Positions 25,968 through 34,116 of a stretch of DNA of 64,000 nt are shown piece by piece (the stretch's first letter is position 1; every line of letters begins with the position of its first letter). The position numbers and the translations under genes are program-made. Origin of the DNA: an uncultured Clostridia bacterium. GTDB taxonomy: Bacteria > Bacillota > Clostridia > Lachnospirales > Anaerotignaceae. The stretch lies in assembly GCA_944383885.1 (NCBI GenBank), contig CALWRF010000011.1:112769-176768 (forward strand). The letters are read 5' to 3'. The notes below the pieces were generated by a model that ran no database searches, was not told the DNA's origin, and worked only from the letters and a program-made list of their open reading frames with translations.

Positions 25968-26094
25968 AAAATTTTTAAATAAATATTTTTGATGTAAGTA
26001 TCAATAATTTATAGCATTATACGTCATAAAACATTATAATAACTGATATAGTGTTGTGAAATTAAAAAAACAAAAAGGGGAAAAAGGGTAAATT

Positions 26095-26493
26095 ATGAAA
26101 CGGCTTTTGCGCAGAGAGAAAAAAATTACAGGTGAATGGCTTAAAACAAAACAGTATTTTGTTTCTGTGTTAATTGATGTTGTTATAATATGCGCTGTAA
26201 CGTATATAAAGTGGAAATGGGGAAGTATGCTTATTGGCAAAGATAAAGTTACATTAGGTTTTATGATGTATTGTATGAGAAATTTGGTTTTGGTTTTTGC
26301 CGCTATAAACTTAATTTCAACACTTCAGCATTTTTATGTTTGGAACTCAAGCGGCAGAACGTATTCAGAAGATGATGCAAAAAGCATATTTTCTAATTGG
26401 AAAACAGGTGAGATTTCACCAGTTAATGTATCATTGGCTGTTGTTTTAGTAAGTATAGTTATTTTATTTTGCATTATTATAATGTGGCTTTAA
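26095..26493 (+). CDS. Small membrane protein of unknown function (three predicted helices)
   Basis: 132 residues. A basic N terminus (KRLLRREKK) is followed by predicted membrane helices near residues 20-38, 60-82 and 108-131; the last runs to the C terminus. I recognise no family. It is preceded by a purine-rich stretch (GGGGAAAAAGGG) that can serve as ribosome binding site. The next gene starts 30 bases after its stop and may be co-transcribed, which would link it to the DUF2185-DUF4241 protein. Confidence 0.65.
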   Translation: MKRLLRREKKITGEWLKTKQYFVSVLIDVVIICAVTYIKWKWGSMLIGKDKVTLGFMMYCMRNLVLVFAAINLISTLQHFYVWNSSGRTYSEDDAKSIFSNWKTGEISPVNVSLAVVLVSIVILFCIIIMWL

Positions 26494-26522
26494 ATTTTTT
26501 ATGTGTAATAAGAGGTGTGGTT

Positions 26523-27674
26523 ATGGGTTTATTTTCGCTTGGGAAAAAGAAAGAATTGCAGAAGTCTCAGAAAGAGCGTGAAAAGGCAGCAGCAGACAAT
26601 AAAGAAGATAAAAATACTGCTGTAAAATGTGAACAAAACCCGTTTACGCAAAAATCTGGTGCATGTGTAGTTACAAAATCTATTTTAAATGGAAGCTCAA
26701 AATTAAAATGGTTTTTCAGGGAAAATAACAGTATTGGAACAGGCTGGGTTGCCTTTGGAGATACTGATACACAGGAATATGTAAATAAAGCTGAAAACTT
26801 GACTGTAGTTGACTTTAATACTCTTGCTAATATCCAACCGGCTGTAAGGAATGTGTTTTATATGCCTTATGGAACGGATTTAGAATTTTGCTCAGATAAT
26901 AGCGGCGAATACTTTATTAACACAAAAACAGGCGAAGAGATACGCCATGCAGTAAAACATCCGGTTCAGGCGGCATTTGAAAAAAATTTGAAATTTTTAA
27001 ATAATGAAAATTATGACATAAGTTTTTTTAATGGTTTGTTTCAAGCTTCGGAAAAAATCCAGACTTTTACAGTAGGTTTAGCTGATTTTCCTTCAGGGAC
27101 TGTTGTTCTTGCCGACCCTTTAGTGTATATGGGGAATAAAAAATACCAAACGGTTTTAAACAGAAATATTCCTAAAGGCTCATATAAAGTAGAGCTTTCA
27201 ATATTATATTCAAATTTAGTTGGCATCAGAGTTGCGGCAGCACGTATTAATATAAGCAGTGAACAGGCTGTTAGCTATGAACTTGCAATGCCAAAAGGTT
27301 ATGGCATTAGTGATTTGAATAAAAAAGGAGTGTTTTCGTTTTTTGGCGTTGATTCAGGGCTGGCTTGTATTACAGACGAAGTATTATCTGAAAAATTTTT
27401 AGATTTTTTAAATGACTGGCGCAGTAAAAATCCTGATAAAGAAATATATAACGACTATTTTATGGAGCTTTTTCAGAAGAGTTATGAAAAAAATCCAAGC
27501 TTACAAAGTAAAAACGGCAATTTTCTGCTTTGGAGCATACCAAAAAGCAATAATAAAATAATTATGTTTACAAGCGGTATGGGAGATGGAATTTACAGCG
27601 CATATTGGGGTTTTGATAAAAAGGGCGGTATCTCAAATATTACTGTACCATTTATGAATCCAGAATTTTTTTAA
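26523..27674 (+). CDS. DUF2185-DUF4241 fusion protein (possible immunity-type protein)
   Basis: 383 residues. A lysine-rich coiled segment (residues 1-35) is followed by a DUF2185 (Imm33-like) domain near 48-120, with ACVVTKSILNG, GTGWVAFGDTDTQEYV and VVDFNTLANIQP. A DUF4241 domain covers about 175-383, with FPSGTVVLADPLVY, IPKGSYKVELS, RVAAARI and FFGVDSGLACITD. Both domains are known mostly from bacterial proteins of polymorphic-toxin immunity type. No toxin is encoded nearby. The ATG at 26523 is preceded by AGAGGTG. The function is not established; the domain assignment is from recalled motifs. Confidence 0.72.
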   Translation: MGLFSLGKKKELQKSQKEREKAAADNKEDKNTAVKCEQNPFTQKSGACVVTKSILNGSSKLKWFFRENNSIGTGWVAFGDTDTQEYVNKAENLTVVDFNTLANIQPAVRNVFYMPYGTDLEFCSDNSGEYFINTKTGEEIRHAVKHPVQAAFEKNLKFLNNENYDISFFNGLFQASEKIQTFTVGLADFPSGTVVLADPLVYMGNKKYQTVLNRNIPKGSYKVELSILYSNLVGIRVAAARINISSEQAVSYELAMPKGYGISDLNKKGVFSFFGVDSGLACITDEVLSEKFLDFLNDWRSKNPDKEIYNDYFMELFQKSYEKNPSLQSKNGNFLLWSIPKSNNKIIMFTSGMGDGIYSAYWGFDKKGGISNITVPFMNPEFF

Positions 27675-27710
27675 ATTAAACATCTTAATTATTTTGAGAT
27701 ACAGGCATAA

Positions 27711-27747
27711 AAAACAACAGGCATGTTTGGTTTGCCTGTTATTTTTT
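27711..27747 (+). terminator. Terminator after the DUF2185-DUF4241 gene
   Basis: AACAGGCA (27716-27723) pairs with TGCCTGTT (27733-27740), then ATTTTTT. The A-rich 5' flank could also pair with the T run. Confidence 0.87.
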
Positions 27748-27836
27748 ATTTTGATATGAACTTAATTAATAAATATAAATTTTGAAACTTTTAATAAGAA
27801 ATATTTTTCGATTGATAAAAATAATAAATTACGGCT

Positions 27837-28874
27837 TTAATCGTCTACCCAGCAGTCTTTTTCAGAAAGAAGACGTGTGAAAATTCTGCCTTGATTTTCT
27901 TTATTTTTTGCTTGATGAAACTTAAATATCATTTCGCCGTCTTTTGAACCTTTGCCTATTATTTCAACTTTTCCTTTTGTATTAGACATTACAAAGCGCA
28001 GGCATTTGCCGTTTCCATTTTGTAAACTCTTTGCTTTTTCTACAATTTCATAACCTTTAAGAAGAGGAACCTGGAATTGATTTTTAACACCTGAAACAGG
28101 TCTGCATTGGAAAATATAATAAGGGACAATGCCGATTTTTGTCAGATTTTTTAATAATGCGCCTAAGACTTCGGGATTATCATTAACGCCTTTAAGAAGA
28201 ACTGTCTGGTTTTTGATTATAAGACCAGCCTGCTGTAAAAGCTTTATGGCTTTTATTGACTGAGGCGTAATTTCGTTTGAGTGGTTGAACTGAGTAGAAA
28301 TATAAATTTGTTTTTTGGTACAATATTTTTTAAGCAATTCAAGCAATTGGGTGTCGTTTATAATTCTATCGGGAAAAACAACTGGAACTTTTGTTCCGAA
28401 ACGGATATAGTCAAGATGTTCTATTTCTGAAAGATTTTTAAGATATTTTTCAATAGTATCTGTTTCAAGCATGAAAGAGTCCCCGCCTGAAATTAAAACA
28501 TTTGAAATTTCTTCATGATTTCTTATGTAATCAAATATTTTGTCCAAATCTATTGCGATTTCATCTGTCGTTGCTCCAACCATACGCTTTCTGAAACAGT
28601 ACCGGCAATACATTGCACAGCAGTGGGTTGATAAAAGAAGCACTGTTTGACTGTATTTATGCTGAAGACCTTTTATAACGGTATTATCGTTTTCGCCGCT
28701 TGTATCAAAGCTTCCGTCTAAATCCATTTCGCTAAATGATGGTACGGACATTCGACGTATTGGGTCATTAGGGTCGCTTTTATCAATTAAAGACAAGTAA
28801 TACTGCGGTATTGATATTGGATATTTATCAAGTATTTCCTCAATCTCATTATTGATTTTTATATCAGGAAACAC
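27837..28874 (-). CDS. KamA/EpmB-family radical SAM aminomutase-like protein
   Basis: 345 residues from a GTG start. The radical SAM motif is C86-x3-C90-x2-C93 in CCAMYCRYC. Downstream are the family motifs NVLISGGDSFM, RFGTKVPVVFPDRI, STQFNHSNEITPQS, LLKGVNDN and YYIFQCRPVSGV. It resembles the lysine 2,3-aminomutase family, which uses SAM and PLP to move an amino group; it is shorter than classical KamA and its substrate is uncertain. The GTG is only the first usable codon after an in-frame amber; homology-like sequence continues upstream to an ATG at 28931. No good ribosome binding site precedes the GTG, so expression may be reduced or lost. Confidence 0.75.
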   Translation of the reverse strand: MFPDIKINNEIEEILDKYPISIPQYYLSLIDKSDPNDPIRRMSVPSFSEMDLDGSFDTSGENDNTVIKGLQHKYSQTVLLLSTHCCAMYCRYCFRKRMVGATTDEIAIDLDKIFDYIRNHEEISNVLISGGDSFMLETDTIEKYLKNLSEIEHLDYIRFGTKVPVVFPDRIINDTQLLELLKKYCTKKQIYISTQFNHSNEITPQSIKAIKLLQQAGLIIKNQTVLLKGVNDNPEVLGALLKNLTKIGIVPYYIFQCRPVSGVKNQFQVPLLKGYEIVEKAKSLQNGNGKCLRFVMSNTKGKVEIIGKGSKDGEMIFKFHQAKNKENQGRIFTRLLSEKDCWVDD

Positions 28875-28931
28875 TTGAGCAAGCTATGAGGCTGTAGTTA
28901 AATTGCTTCTTAATTCCTGATTTAACTTCAT
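28875..28931 (-). pseudogene. N-terminal segment of the KamA-like gene interrupted by an in-frame TAG
   Basis: On the minus strand an ATG at 28931, preceded by GGAAGTGG, opens MKLNQELRSNLTTAS, then a TAG at 28886-28884, then LAQV leading in the same frame into the KamA-like protein. The full frame would encode a 365-residue protein with one amber codon at position 16. A single base change from a sense codon such as GAG or CAG would explain it. TAG is used as an ordinary stop elsewhere in the window (5326-6741 and 62647-63009 genes). Confidence 0.7.
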
Positions 28932-28966
28932 AAAAAACCACTTCCATTCTATATTTATTTATTATT

Positions 28967-28995
28967 ATTTTACCACATCTTGACATTTATGTAAA
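28967..28995 (-). promoter_or_regulatory. Promoter of the KamA-like gene (minus strand)
   Basis: On the minus strand TTTACA (28995-28990), 17-base spacer, TAAAAT (28972-28967) preceded by TGG. It lies about 36 bases before the ATG at 28931, which supports that ATG as the original start. Confidence 0.6.
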
Positions 28996-29212
28996 TGAAA
29001 TTAGAGAAACATTAGAAAAAAATAATTAAATTGCAATAATTTGATTATAATTATATTTAAAAACTGTATAATTTTAAAATTGATATCGGTAATTTGAACT
29101 TTTATATGTTGATTTTTTACAATATGGATTATATTTATAAAAACTGTTAAAGTAGAAAAATTTCTTTTAAATTCTTGTTAATTCTGATTAAATAACCAGT
29201 TAATTAATTATT

Positions 29213-29256
29213 AACAAAAATAAACCGCGAAAAACTTGTGAGAATTAATCGCGGTT
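29213..29256 (-). terminator. Terminator of the DAHP synthase gene (minus strand)
   Basis: AACCGCGA (29223-29230) pairs with TCGCGGTT (29249-29256). Read on the minus strand the stem is followed by TTATTTTTG. Confidence 0.85.
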
Positions 29257-29291
29257 AAGTAAGTATATTTATCTGTTATAAGAATGTGTTT

Positions 29292-30320
29292 TTATACATG
29301 GTCTGCCATGTAAAGAAGAAGGTCTTCAGTTGTATCCCAGCCTATGCAGGCATCTGTAATTGATTTTCCGTAAACGCCGCCGTCAGGCTTCTGATTGCCC
29401 TCAACAATAAAGCTTTCTATCATTACGCCTCTTACAAGGGAGTTAAGTGTAGGGTTCATGCTTCTGCTGTGAAGGACTTCTTTTACAATTCGCGGCTGTT
29501 CAGAATATATTTTTCCTGAATTGTTATGATTTACGTCAACAACAACAAAAGGATTAATTAAATTTCGCTTATAGTACATGTCGGCTAAAAGCTCAAGGTC
29601 TTCATAATGATAGTTTGGAAGGCTTTGACCGTGTTTATTAACATAGCCTCTTAAAATTGTGTGCGCAAGAGGATTGCCGTGGGTTGAAACTTCTTCATTT
29701 CTGTAAAGGAATGTATGGCTGCTTTGAGCAGCGTGAACTGCGTTAAGCATAACTGATAAATCGCCGCTGGTAGGATTTTTCATTCCTACAGGAAAATCAA
29801 TGCCGCTTGAAACAAGTCTGTGCTGCTGGTTTTCAACAGAACGGGCGCCAATAGCAATATAGCTTAATATATCATGCACAAAAGCATAGTTTTCAGGATA
29901 AAGCATTTCATCAGCGGCTGTAAGATGTGTTTCCCTGATGGAACGGATATGCATTTTTCTCAGCGCTTCTATCCCTGCAAGTATATTAGGACCTTTTGTT
30001 GGGTCCGGCTGGTGAAGCATGCCTTTGTATCCGTCGCCTGTTGTACGCGGCTTATTTGTATAAATTCTTGGAATTATAAAAAGTTTTTCCTTAACTTTTT
30101 CATTAATTTTAGCCAAACGGTATGTATAGTCTATTACAGCGTCCTCATCGCTTGCTGAACATGGTCCAACTATAACTACAAACCTGTCGTCTTTACCTTC
30201 AAAGATATTTTTAAGTTCCTTATCTCTTTCGGCTTTTACCGCTTTAAGCTCAGCACTCATAGGGATAGCGGATATAAACTCCTCAGGAGAAGGAATTGTT
30301 TGAACATTTATAAAACTCAT
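29292..30320 (-). CDS. aroF: 3-deoxy-7-phosphoheptulonate (DAHP) synthase, class I
   Basis: 342 residues. Catalyses condensation of PEP and erythrose 4-phosphate, the first step of aromatic amino acid synthesis. Class I (AroF/G/H type) motifs: VIVGPCSASDEDAV, YTNKPRTTGDGYKGM, SIRETHLTAADEMLYPEN, GMKNPTSGD and VVVDVNHNNSGK. I chose the ATG at 30320 with GGGGA ten bases upstream; an earlier GTG at 30329 is too close to that site. It is transcribed divergently from trpS, with a shared control region of 131 bases. Which aromatic amino acid inhibits it cannot be read from sequence. Confidence 0.94.
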   Translation of the reverse strand: MSFINVQTIPSPEEFISAIPMSAELKAVKAERDKELKNIFEGKDDRFVVIVGPCSASDEDAVIDYTYRLAKINEKVKEKLFIIPRIYTNKPRTTGDGYKGMLHQPDPTKGPNILAGIEALRKMHIRSIRETHLTAADEMLYPENYAFVHDILSYIAIGARSVENQQHRLVSSGIDFPVGMKNPTSGDLSVMLNAVHAAQSSHTFLYRNEEVSTHGNPLAHTILRGYVNKHGQSLPNYHYEDLELLADMYYKRNLINPFVVVDVNHNNSGKIYSEQPRIVKEVLHSRSMNPTLNSLVRGVMIESFIVEGNQKPDGGVYGKSITDACIGWDTTEDLLLYMADHV

Positions 30321-30354
30321 AAAACACACGTCCCCTTTAAATTGAAATAATAAA

Positions 30355-30390
30355 TTGAAACGCTTTATATTGAAAAAATAAAGGTTTCAA
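30355..30390. promoter_or_regulatory. Inverted repeat in the divergent aroF-trpS control region
   Basis: TTGAAACGCTTTAT (30355-30368) is complementary to ATAAAGGTTTCAA (30378-30390) apart from one bulged G. It overlaps the -35 box and spacer of the trpS promoter. It could be a repressor site or a leader hairpin of the minus-strand aroF transcript. Confidence 0.5.
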
Positions 30391-30398
30391 TGTATACT
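30370..30398 (+). promoter_or_regulatory. Promoter of trpS
   Basis: TTGAAA at 30370-30375, 17-base spacer, TATACT at 30393-30398. The leader to the ATG is only about 46 bases, too short for a T-box. Confidence 0.75.
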
Positions 30399-30451
30399 AT
30401 ATAAAATATTGCTTGTTTTTGCAACACTAAATTTTTAGGGAGAGATGACTT

Positions 30452-31456
30452 ATGTCAGAAGATAAAAAAATTATATTCAGTGGTATTCAGCCTTCAGGCT
30501 TTGTTACATTAGGGAACTATCTCGGCGCTCTTAATAACTGGACTAAACTTCAAGATGAGTATAACTGTCTTTATTGTATAGCCGACCTTCATACAATTAC
30601 GGTAAGACAAGAACCTGCAAAATTCAGAAAAACTGCAAGAGAGCTTTTAATGCAGTATATAGCCGTAGGTCTTGACCCGGAAATTAATATTATGTACTAT
30701 CAGTCGCATGTTCACCAGCACGCTGAACTTTCTTGGATTTTAAGCTGCTTTACGTATATGGGAGAGCTTCAAAGAATGACTCAGTTTAAAGAAAAGAGCC
30801 AGAAACACAGTGACAACATTAATGCCGGGCTTTTTACTTATCCGGTTCTTATGGCGTCTGATATACTTCTTTATCAGACAGACCTTGTGCCTGTTGGCGA
30901 GGACCAGAGACAGCACCTTGAAATTACAAGGGAAATCGCAAATAGATTTAACAAGCTTTATGGCGATGTATTTAAAATACCTGAAGCTTATATAGGCAAA
31001 GTAGGGGCAAGGGTTATGGCGCTTCAGGACCCTGCAAAGAAAATGTCAAAATCAGACGAAAACAAGAATAACACAATAGCAATTATGGATTCACCGGATG
31101 TTATAATGAGCAAATTTAAAAAAGCCGTTACGGATTCCGAAAATGAAGTAAGAATGTCTGAGGATAAGCCGGGCGTTAGCAATCTTCTTAATATTTACTG
31201 TGCGGTTACCGGTTATACAGTTGAACAGGCTGAAAAAGAATTTTCATCCAGCGGATACGGGGACTTTAAAAAAGCTGTCGGCGAAGCTGTAGTTGCTAAA
31301 CTTGAGCCTATACAGAAGAAATTCCACGACCTTGAAAACAATAAAGACTATATTGATTCTATAATAAAAAATAACACCGAAAGGGCGTCATATCTTGCTG
31401 AGCGGACTTTGAGCAAAGTTAAGAAGAAAATCGGGTTTACGCCTAAAGTAAGATAA
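30452..31456 (+). CDS. trpS: Tryptophanyl-tRNA synthetase
   Basis: 334 residues, class I aminoacyl-tRNA synthetase charging tRNA-Trp. The HIGH-like signature is PSGFVTLGNYLGA, followed by CIADLHTIT, YQSHVHQHAELSW and the GEDQRQHLEITRE motif. The KMSKS loop is KKMSKSD near residue 197. A purine-rich GGGAGAG site precedes the ATG. It is a single gene bounded by its own promoter and terminator. Confidence 0.97.
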   Translation: MSEDKKIIFSGIQPSGFVTLGNYLGALNNWTKLQDEYNCLYCIADLHTITVRQEPAKFRKTARELLMQYIAVGLDPEINIMYYQSHVHQHAELSWILSCFTYMGELQRMTQFKEKSQKHSDNINAGLFTYPVLMASDILLYQTDLVPVGEDQRQHLEITREIANRFNKLYGDVFKIPEAYIGKVGARVMALQDPAKKMSKSDENKNNTIAIMDSPDVIMSKFKKAVTDSENEVRMSEDKPGVSNLLNIYCAVTGYTVEQAEKEFSSSGYGDFKKAVGEAVVAKLEPIQKKFHDLENNKDYIDSIIKNNTERASYLAERTLSKVKKKIGFTPKVR

Positions 31457-31481
31457 AAATTCAATATAAAATATATTTAAT

Positions 31482-31512
31482 GCGGAGCATGTATATGTTC
31501 CGCTTATTTTTT
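31482..31512 (+). terminator. Terminator of trpS
   Basis: GCGGAGCAT (31482-31490) pairs with ATGTTCCGC (31495-31503) with one G-T pair, followed by TTATTTTTT. From here to 31760 the sequence is AT-rich; weak promoter-like hexamers at 31673-31702 are the only other feature seen. Confidence 0.82.
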
Positions 31513-31760
31513 ACAAAAAACTGGCTGGACTTTATTAATTGCTGTTTTTCGTCATAAATATCAATTAAATATTTTTATCATAAAAAATTAATTGTATAAT
31601 ATGACTAAAATATTATAATTTTGAGTTAAAAAGAAGGATATTTATTACATATATAGAATAATATAAACAAGGTTGTTTGATTGCATATTTACTGTATATT
31701 ATAACTTCCTTATTGAATTAACAGTTTTTGATTAATATATTATTTGGGAGCTGATGTAAA

Positions 31761-33857
31761 ATGAGAACTTATCAAACAGGTGAAGTAAGAAACATTGTCA
31801 TTTTGGGCCACAGCGGCTGCGGCAAAACAACTGTAACTGAATCAGCGCTTTTTTATTCCGGGGCAACAAAAAGGTTTGGCAAAGTAAGCGAAGGGAATAC
31901 TGTCAGTGATTATGATGCTGAGGAAATAAGAAGAGGAGTTTCAATACAAACATCTGTTATACCAGTTGAATGGCTTGATACAAAGATTAACTTTATTGAT
32001 ACTCCAGGTTACTTTGATTTTGCAGGAGAGGTTAAATCCGCTCTTTTAGCAGCAGATGCGGCCCTTATAGTTGTTTCCGGAAAGGCTGGTCCTGAGGTAG
32101 GAACAGAAAAGGCATGGGATTACTGCGAGGAAATGAAGCTCCCAAGAATGATATTTGTAAATCAAATGGATGATGATAACGCGGACTTTAACAGGACTCT
32201 CGGTCAAATGAGGAAGAAGTTTGGCAAGGCTATAGCGCCTTTTCAGATTCCTTTAAGAGATGATGACGGTAAGTTTATTGGTTTTATTAATTGTATAGAG
32301 CGTTTTGCCAGAATAATTCAGGACAGCAAAGATGGAAAAATACTTGTAGACAGTGAAGTGCCTGAGATAATGGAAGGCGAGGTTGAAAGCTTAAGAAACA
32401 TGCTTGTTGAAGTAGCGGCTGAAAGTGACGACGAGCTTCTTGAAAAGTATTTTAACGATGAAGAACTTACGGAAGAAGAAATTTATAAAGGTCTTCACGT
32501 AGGTATATTAGCAGGTACGGTAGCGCCTGTCCTTTGCGGAGCTGTTACTTTGGGATATGGTATTAAAGTGCTTATGAACAGCATAGTTAAATATCTTCCG
32601 CCTTCAAATAAATGCAGACCTGTTACTGAATGCGAAGATGTTAAAACAGGCGATATAGTAGAGAGAAAATGCGAACCTACAGAACCTTTTGCAGCAATAG
32701 TGTTTAAAACAATATCCGATCCATATATTGGACGCCTTAACCTGTTTAAAGTTGTAAGCGGCGTTATTAAAAAAGATATGACAATTTACAATGTTCAAAA
32801 GGATACTGAGGAAAGAATTGCTCATGTATATGTAAGCAAAGGCAAAGAGCTTATAGAAGTTCCTGAAATCCAAGCTGGAGATATAGGCGCTCTTTCAAAA
32901 CTTTCAAATACGTCTACTAACGATACTCTTACTGTTAAAGACAAAGCGGTTAAAATTGAAGGGGCTGCTTTCCCTGCGCCAGTTCATGCAATGGCTATTA
33001 AGCCTAAGGGAAAGGGCGATGAAGATAAAATTTCGGCAGCCCTTGTTAAACTTCGTGAAGAGGACCCTACAATTAAAGTAGATGTTGATAAAGAAACAAA
33101 ACAGACACTTGTTTACGGAATAGGGGAGCAGCATCTGGACATACTTTTGAGCAAACTTAAAAATAAATATAAGATTGAAGCAGAACTGTTCCAGCCTGTA
33201 ATTCCTTACAGAGAAACAATTAAGGCTAAAGTTGAGGTAAGAGGCAAATATAAAAAGCAGTCCGGCGGACATGGACAATTCGGCGATGTGCTTATGTCTT
33301 TTGAACCATCAGGCGATCTCTCAAAGCCATACGAGTTTGAGGAAAGGATATTCGGCGGTTCCGTTCCAAAGCAGTATTTTCCGGCTGTTGAAAAAGGCAT
33401 TCAGGAATGTGTTCAAAGCGGTGTTCTTGCAGGATACCCTGTAGTAGGACTTAAAGCTGTTCTTTTAGATGGTTCATATCATCCAGTTGACTCAAGTGAA
33501 ATGGCTTTTAAAATGGCTACATCAATGGCGTTTAAAGAAGGGCTTACAAGAGCCAAACCTACAATACTTGAGCCGATTGTGCACATGGAAGTTGTAGCGC
33601 CTGAAAAGTACATGGGCGATATTATGGGTGACATAAATAAAAGACGCGGAAGAATACTTAAAATGGACCCTGAAGGAAAAAATATGCGCATAGTTGCTGA
33701 AGTGCCAGAGTCAGAAATATTTAAGTACTGCACTGATTTAAGGTCAATGACACAAAGCCGCGGTGAGTACAGTTTCTATTTTGAAAGATATGAAGAAGCT
33801 CCGGCAGAAGTGCAGCAGGCTGTTATTGACAAAAAGAAAAAGGAAAAAGAAGCATGA
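31761..33857 (+). CDS. Elongation factor G-like GTPase (EF-G paralogue)
   Basis: 698 residues with the five-domain EF-G layout. G1 is GHSGCGKT (not the AHIDAGKTT of housekeeping EF-G), switch I region YDAEEIRRGVSIQTS, G3 DTPGYFDF and G4 NQMD (residues 134-137), where Gln replaces the usual Lys. Domain II to V motifs follow, including GEQHLDILLSKL, QSGGHGQFGDV and the C-terminal GDIMGDINKRRGRI. It belongs to the EF-G-like group found beside true fusA in many Firmicutes. The role is unknown; ribosome-associated GTPase activity is expected. It is not the TetM resistance type. It is transcribed alone. Confidence 0.9.
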   Translation: MRTYQTGEVRNIVILGHSGCGKTTVTESALFYSGATKRFGKVSEGNTVSDYDAEEIRRGVSIQTSVIPVEWLDTKINFIDTPGYFDFAGEVKSALLAADAALIVVSGKAGPEVGTEKAWDYCEEMKLPRMIFVNQMDDDNADFNRTLGQMRKKFGKAIAPFQIPLRDDDGKFIGFINCIERFARIIQDSKDGKILVDSEVPEIMEGEVESLRNMLVEVAAESDDELLEKYFNDEELTEEEIYKGLHVGILAGTVAPVLCGAVTLGYGIKVLMNSIVKYLPPSNKCRPVTECEDVKTGDIVERKCEPTEPFAAIVFKTISDPYIGRLNLFKVVSGVIKKDMTIYNVQKDTEERIAHVYVSKGKELIEVPEIQAGDIGALSKLSNTSTNDTLTVKDKAVKIEGAAFPAPVHAMAIKPKGKGDEDKISAALVKLREEDPTIKVDVDKETKQTLVYGIGEQHLDILLSKLKNKYKIEAELFQPVIPYRETIKAKVEVRGKYKKQSGGHGQFGDVLMSFEPSGDLSKPYEFEERIFGGSVPKQYFPAVEKGIQECVQSGVLAGYPVVGLKAVLLDGSYHPVDSSEMAFKMATSMAFKEGLTRAKPTILEPIVHMEVVAPEKYMGDIMGDINKRRGRILKMDPEGKNMRIVAEVPESEIFKYCTDLRSMTQSRGEYSFYFERYEEAPAEVQQAVIDKKKKEKEA

Positions 33858-33900
33858 TAGCGCTTTGAATATTTAATTTTAATATTGAATAATGAATTTA

Positions 33901-33948
33901 GCCGCTTGTATTTTGAGTTTATTTCAGTACAAGCGGCTTTTATTTTTT
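33901..33948 (+). terminator. Terminator after the EF-G paralogue
   Basis: GCCGCTTGTA (33901-33910) pairs perfectly with TACAAGCGGC (33928-33937), then TTTTATTTTTT. Confidence 0.93.
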
Positions 33949-34004
33949 GCTTTAAGCTGTAATAATTGTACGTTTATGGTTAATAAATTAATATTTTTAA
34001 AATA

Positions 34005-34033
34005 TTGACATTGATGTTTTAAGTTGGTATTAT
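34005..34033 (+). promoter_or_regulatory. Strong sigma-A promoter of the YkvI-like transporter
   Basis: TTGACA at 34005-34010, 17-base spacer, TATTAT at 34028-34033 with an upstream TGG (extended -10). The leader of about 80 bases shows no clear riboswitch. Confidence 0.82.
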
Positions 34034-34116
34034 TATAAAAACTGAATATAATTATGGTGGGATGAATTTATATTCAGCTGTTTAATTATATATTTATTAT
34101 GAAGGGGAGAATTTTT

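Larger units (their letters stand above)
28932..29291. other. Intergenic region between the KamA-like gene and the DAHP synthase gene
   Basis: About 360 AT-rich bases. It holds the minus-strand promoter at 28967-28995 and the terminator of the DAHP synthase gene at 29213-29256. Two copies of an AAAAACTG motif lie at 29056-29066 and 29136-29146. No gene is seen. Confidence 0.5.

Noticed and set aside
28884..28886. The amber codon in the KamA-like gene as a pyrrolysine codon
   Set aside because: No pyl genes are in the window, TAG is used as a normal stop elsewhere, and position 16 lies far from the active site. A nonsense mutation is simpler.
30331..30451. A T-box or trp leader upstream of trpS
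   Set aside because: The transcript leader from the promoter is only about 46 bases; neither a T-box consensus nor a Trp-rich leader peptide is present.
31761..33857. Ribosomal protection tetracycline resistance (TetM-like)
   Set aside because: The N-terminal motifs and length fit EF-G-like proteins; no mobile context or leader is seen.
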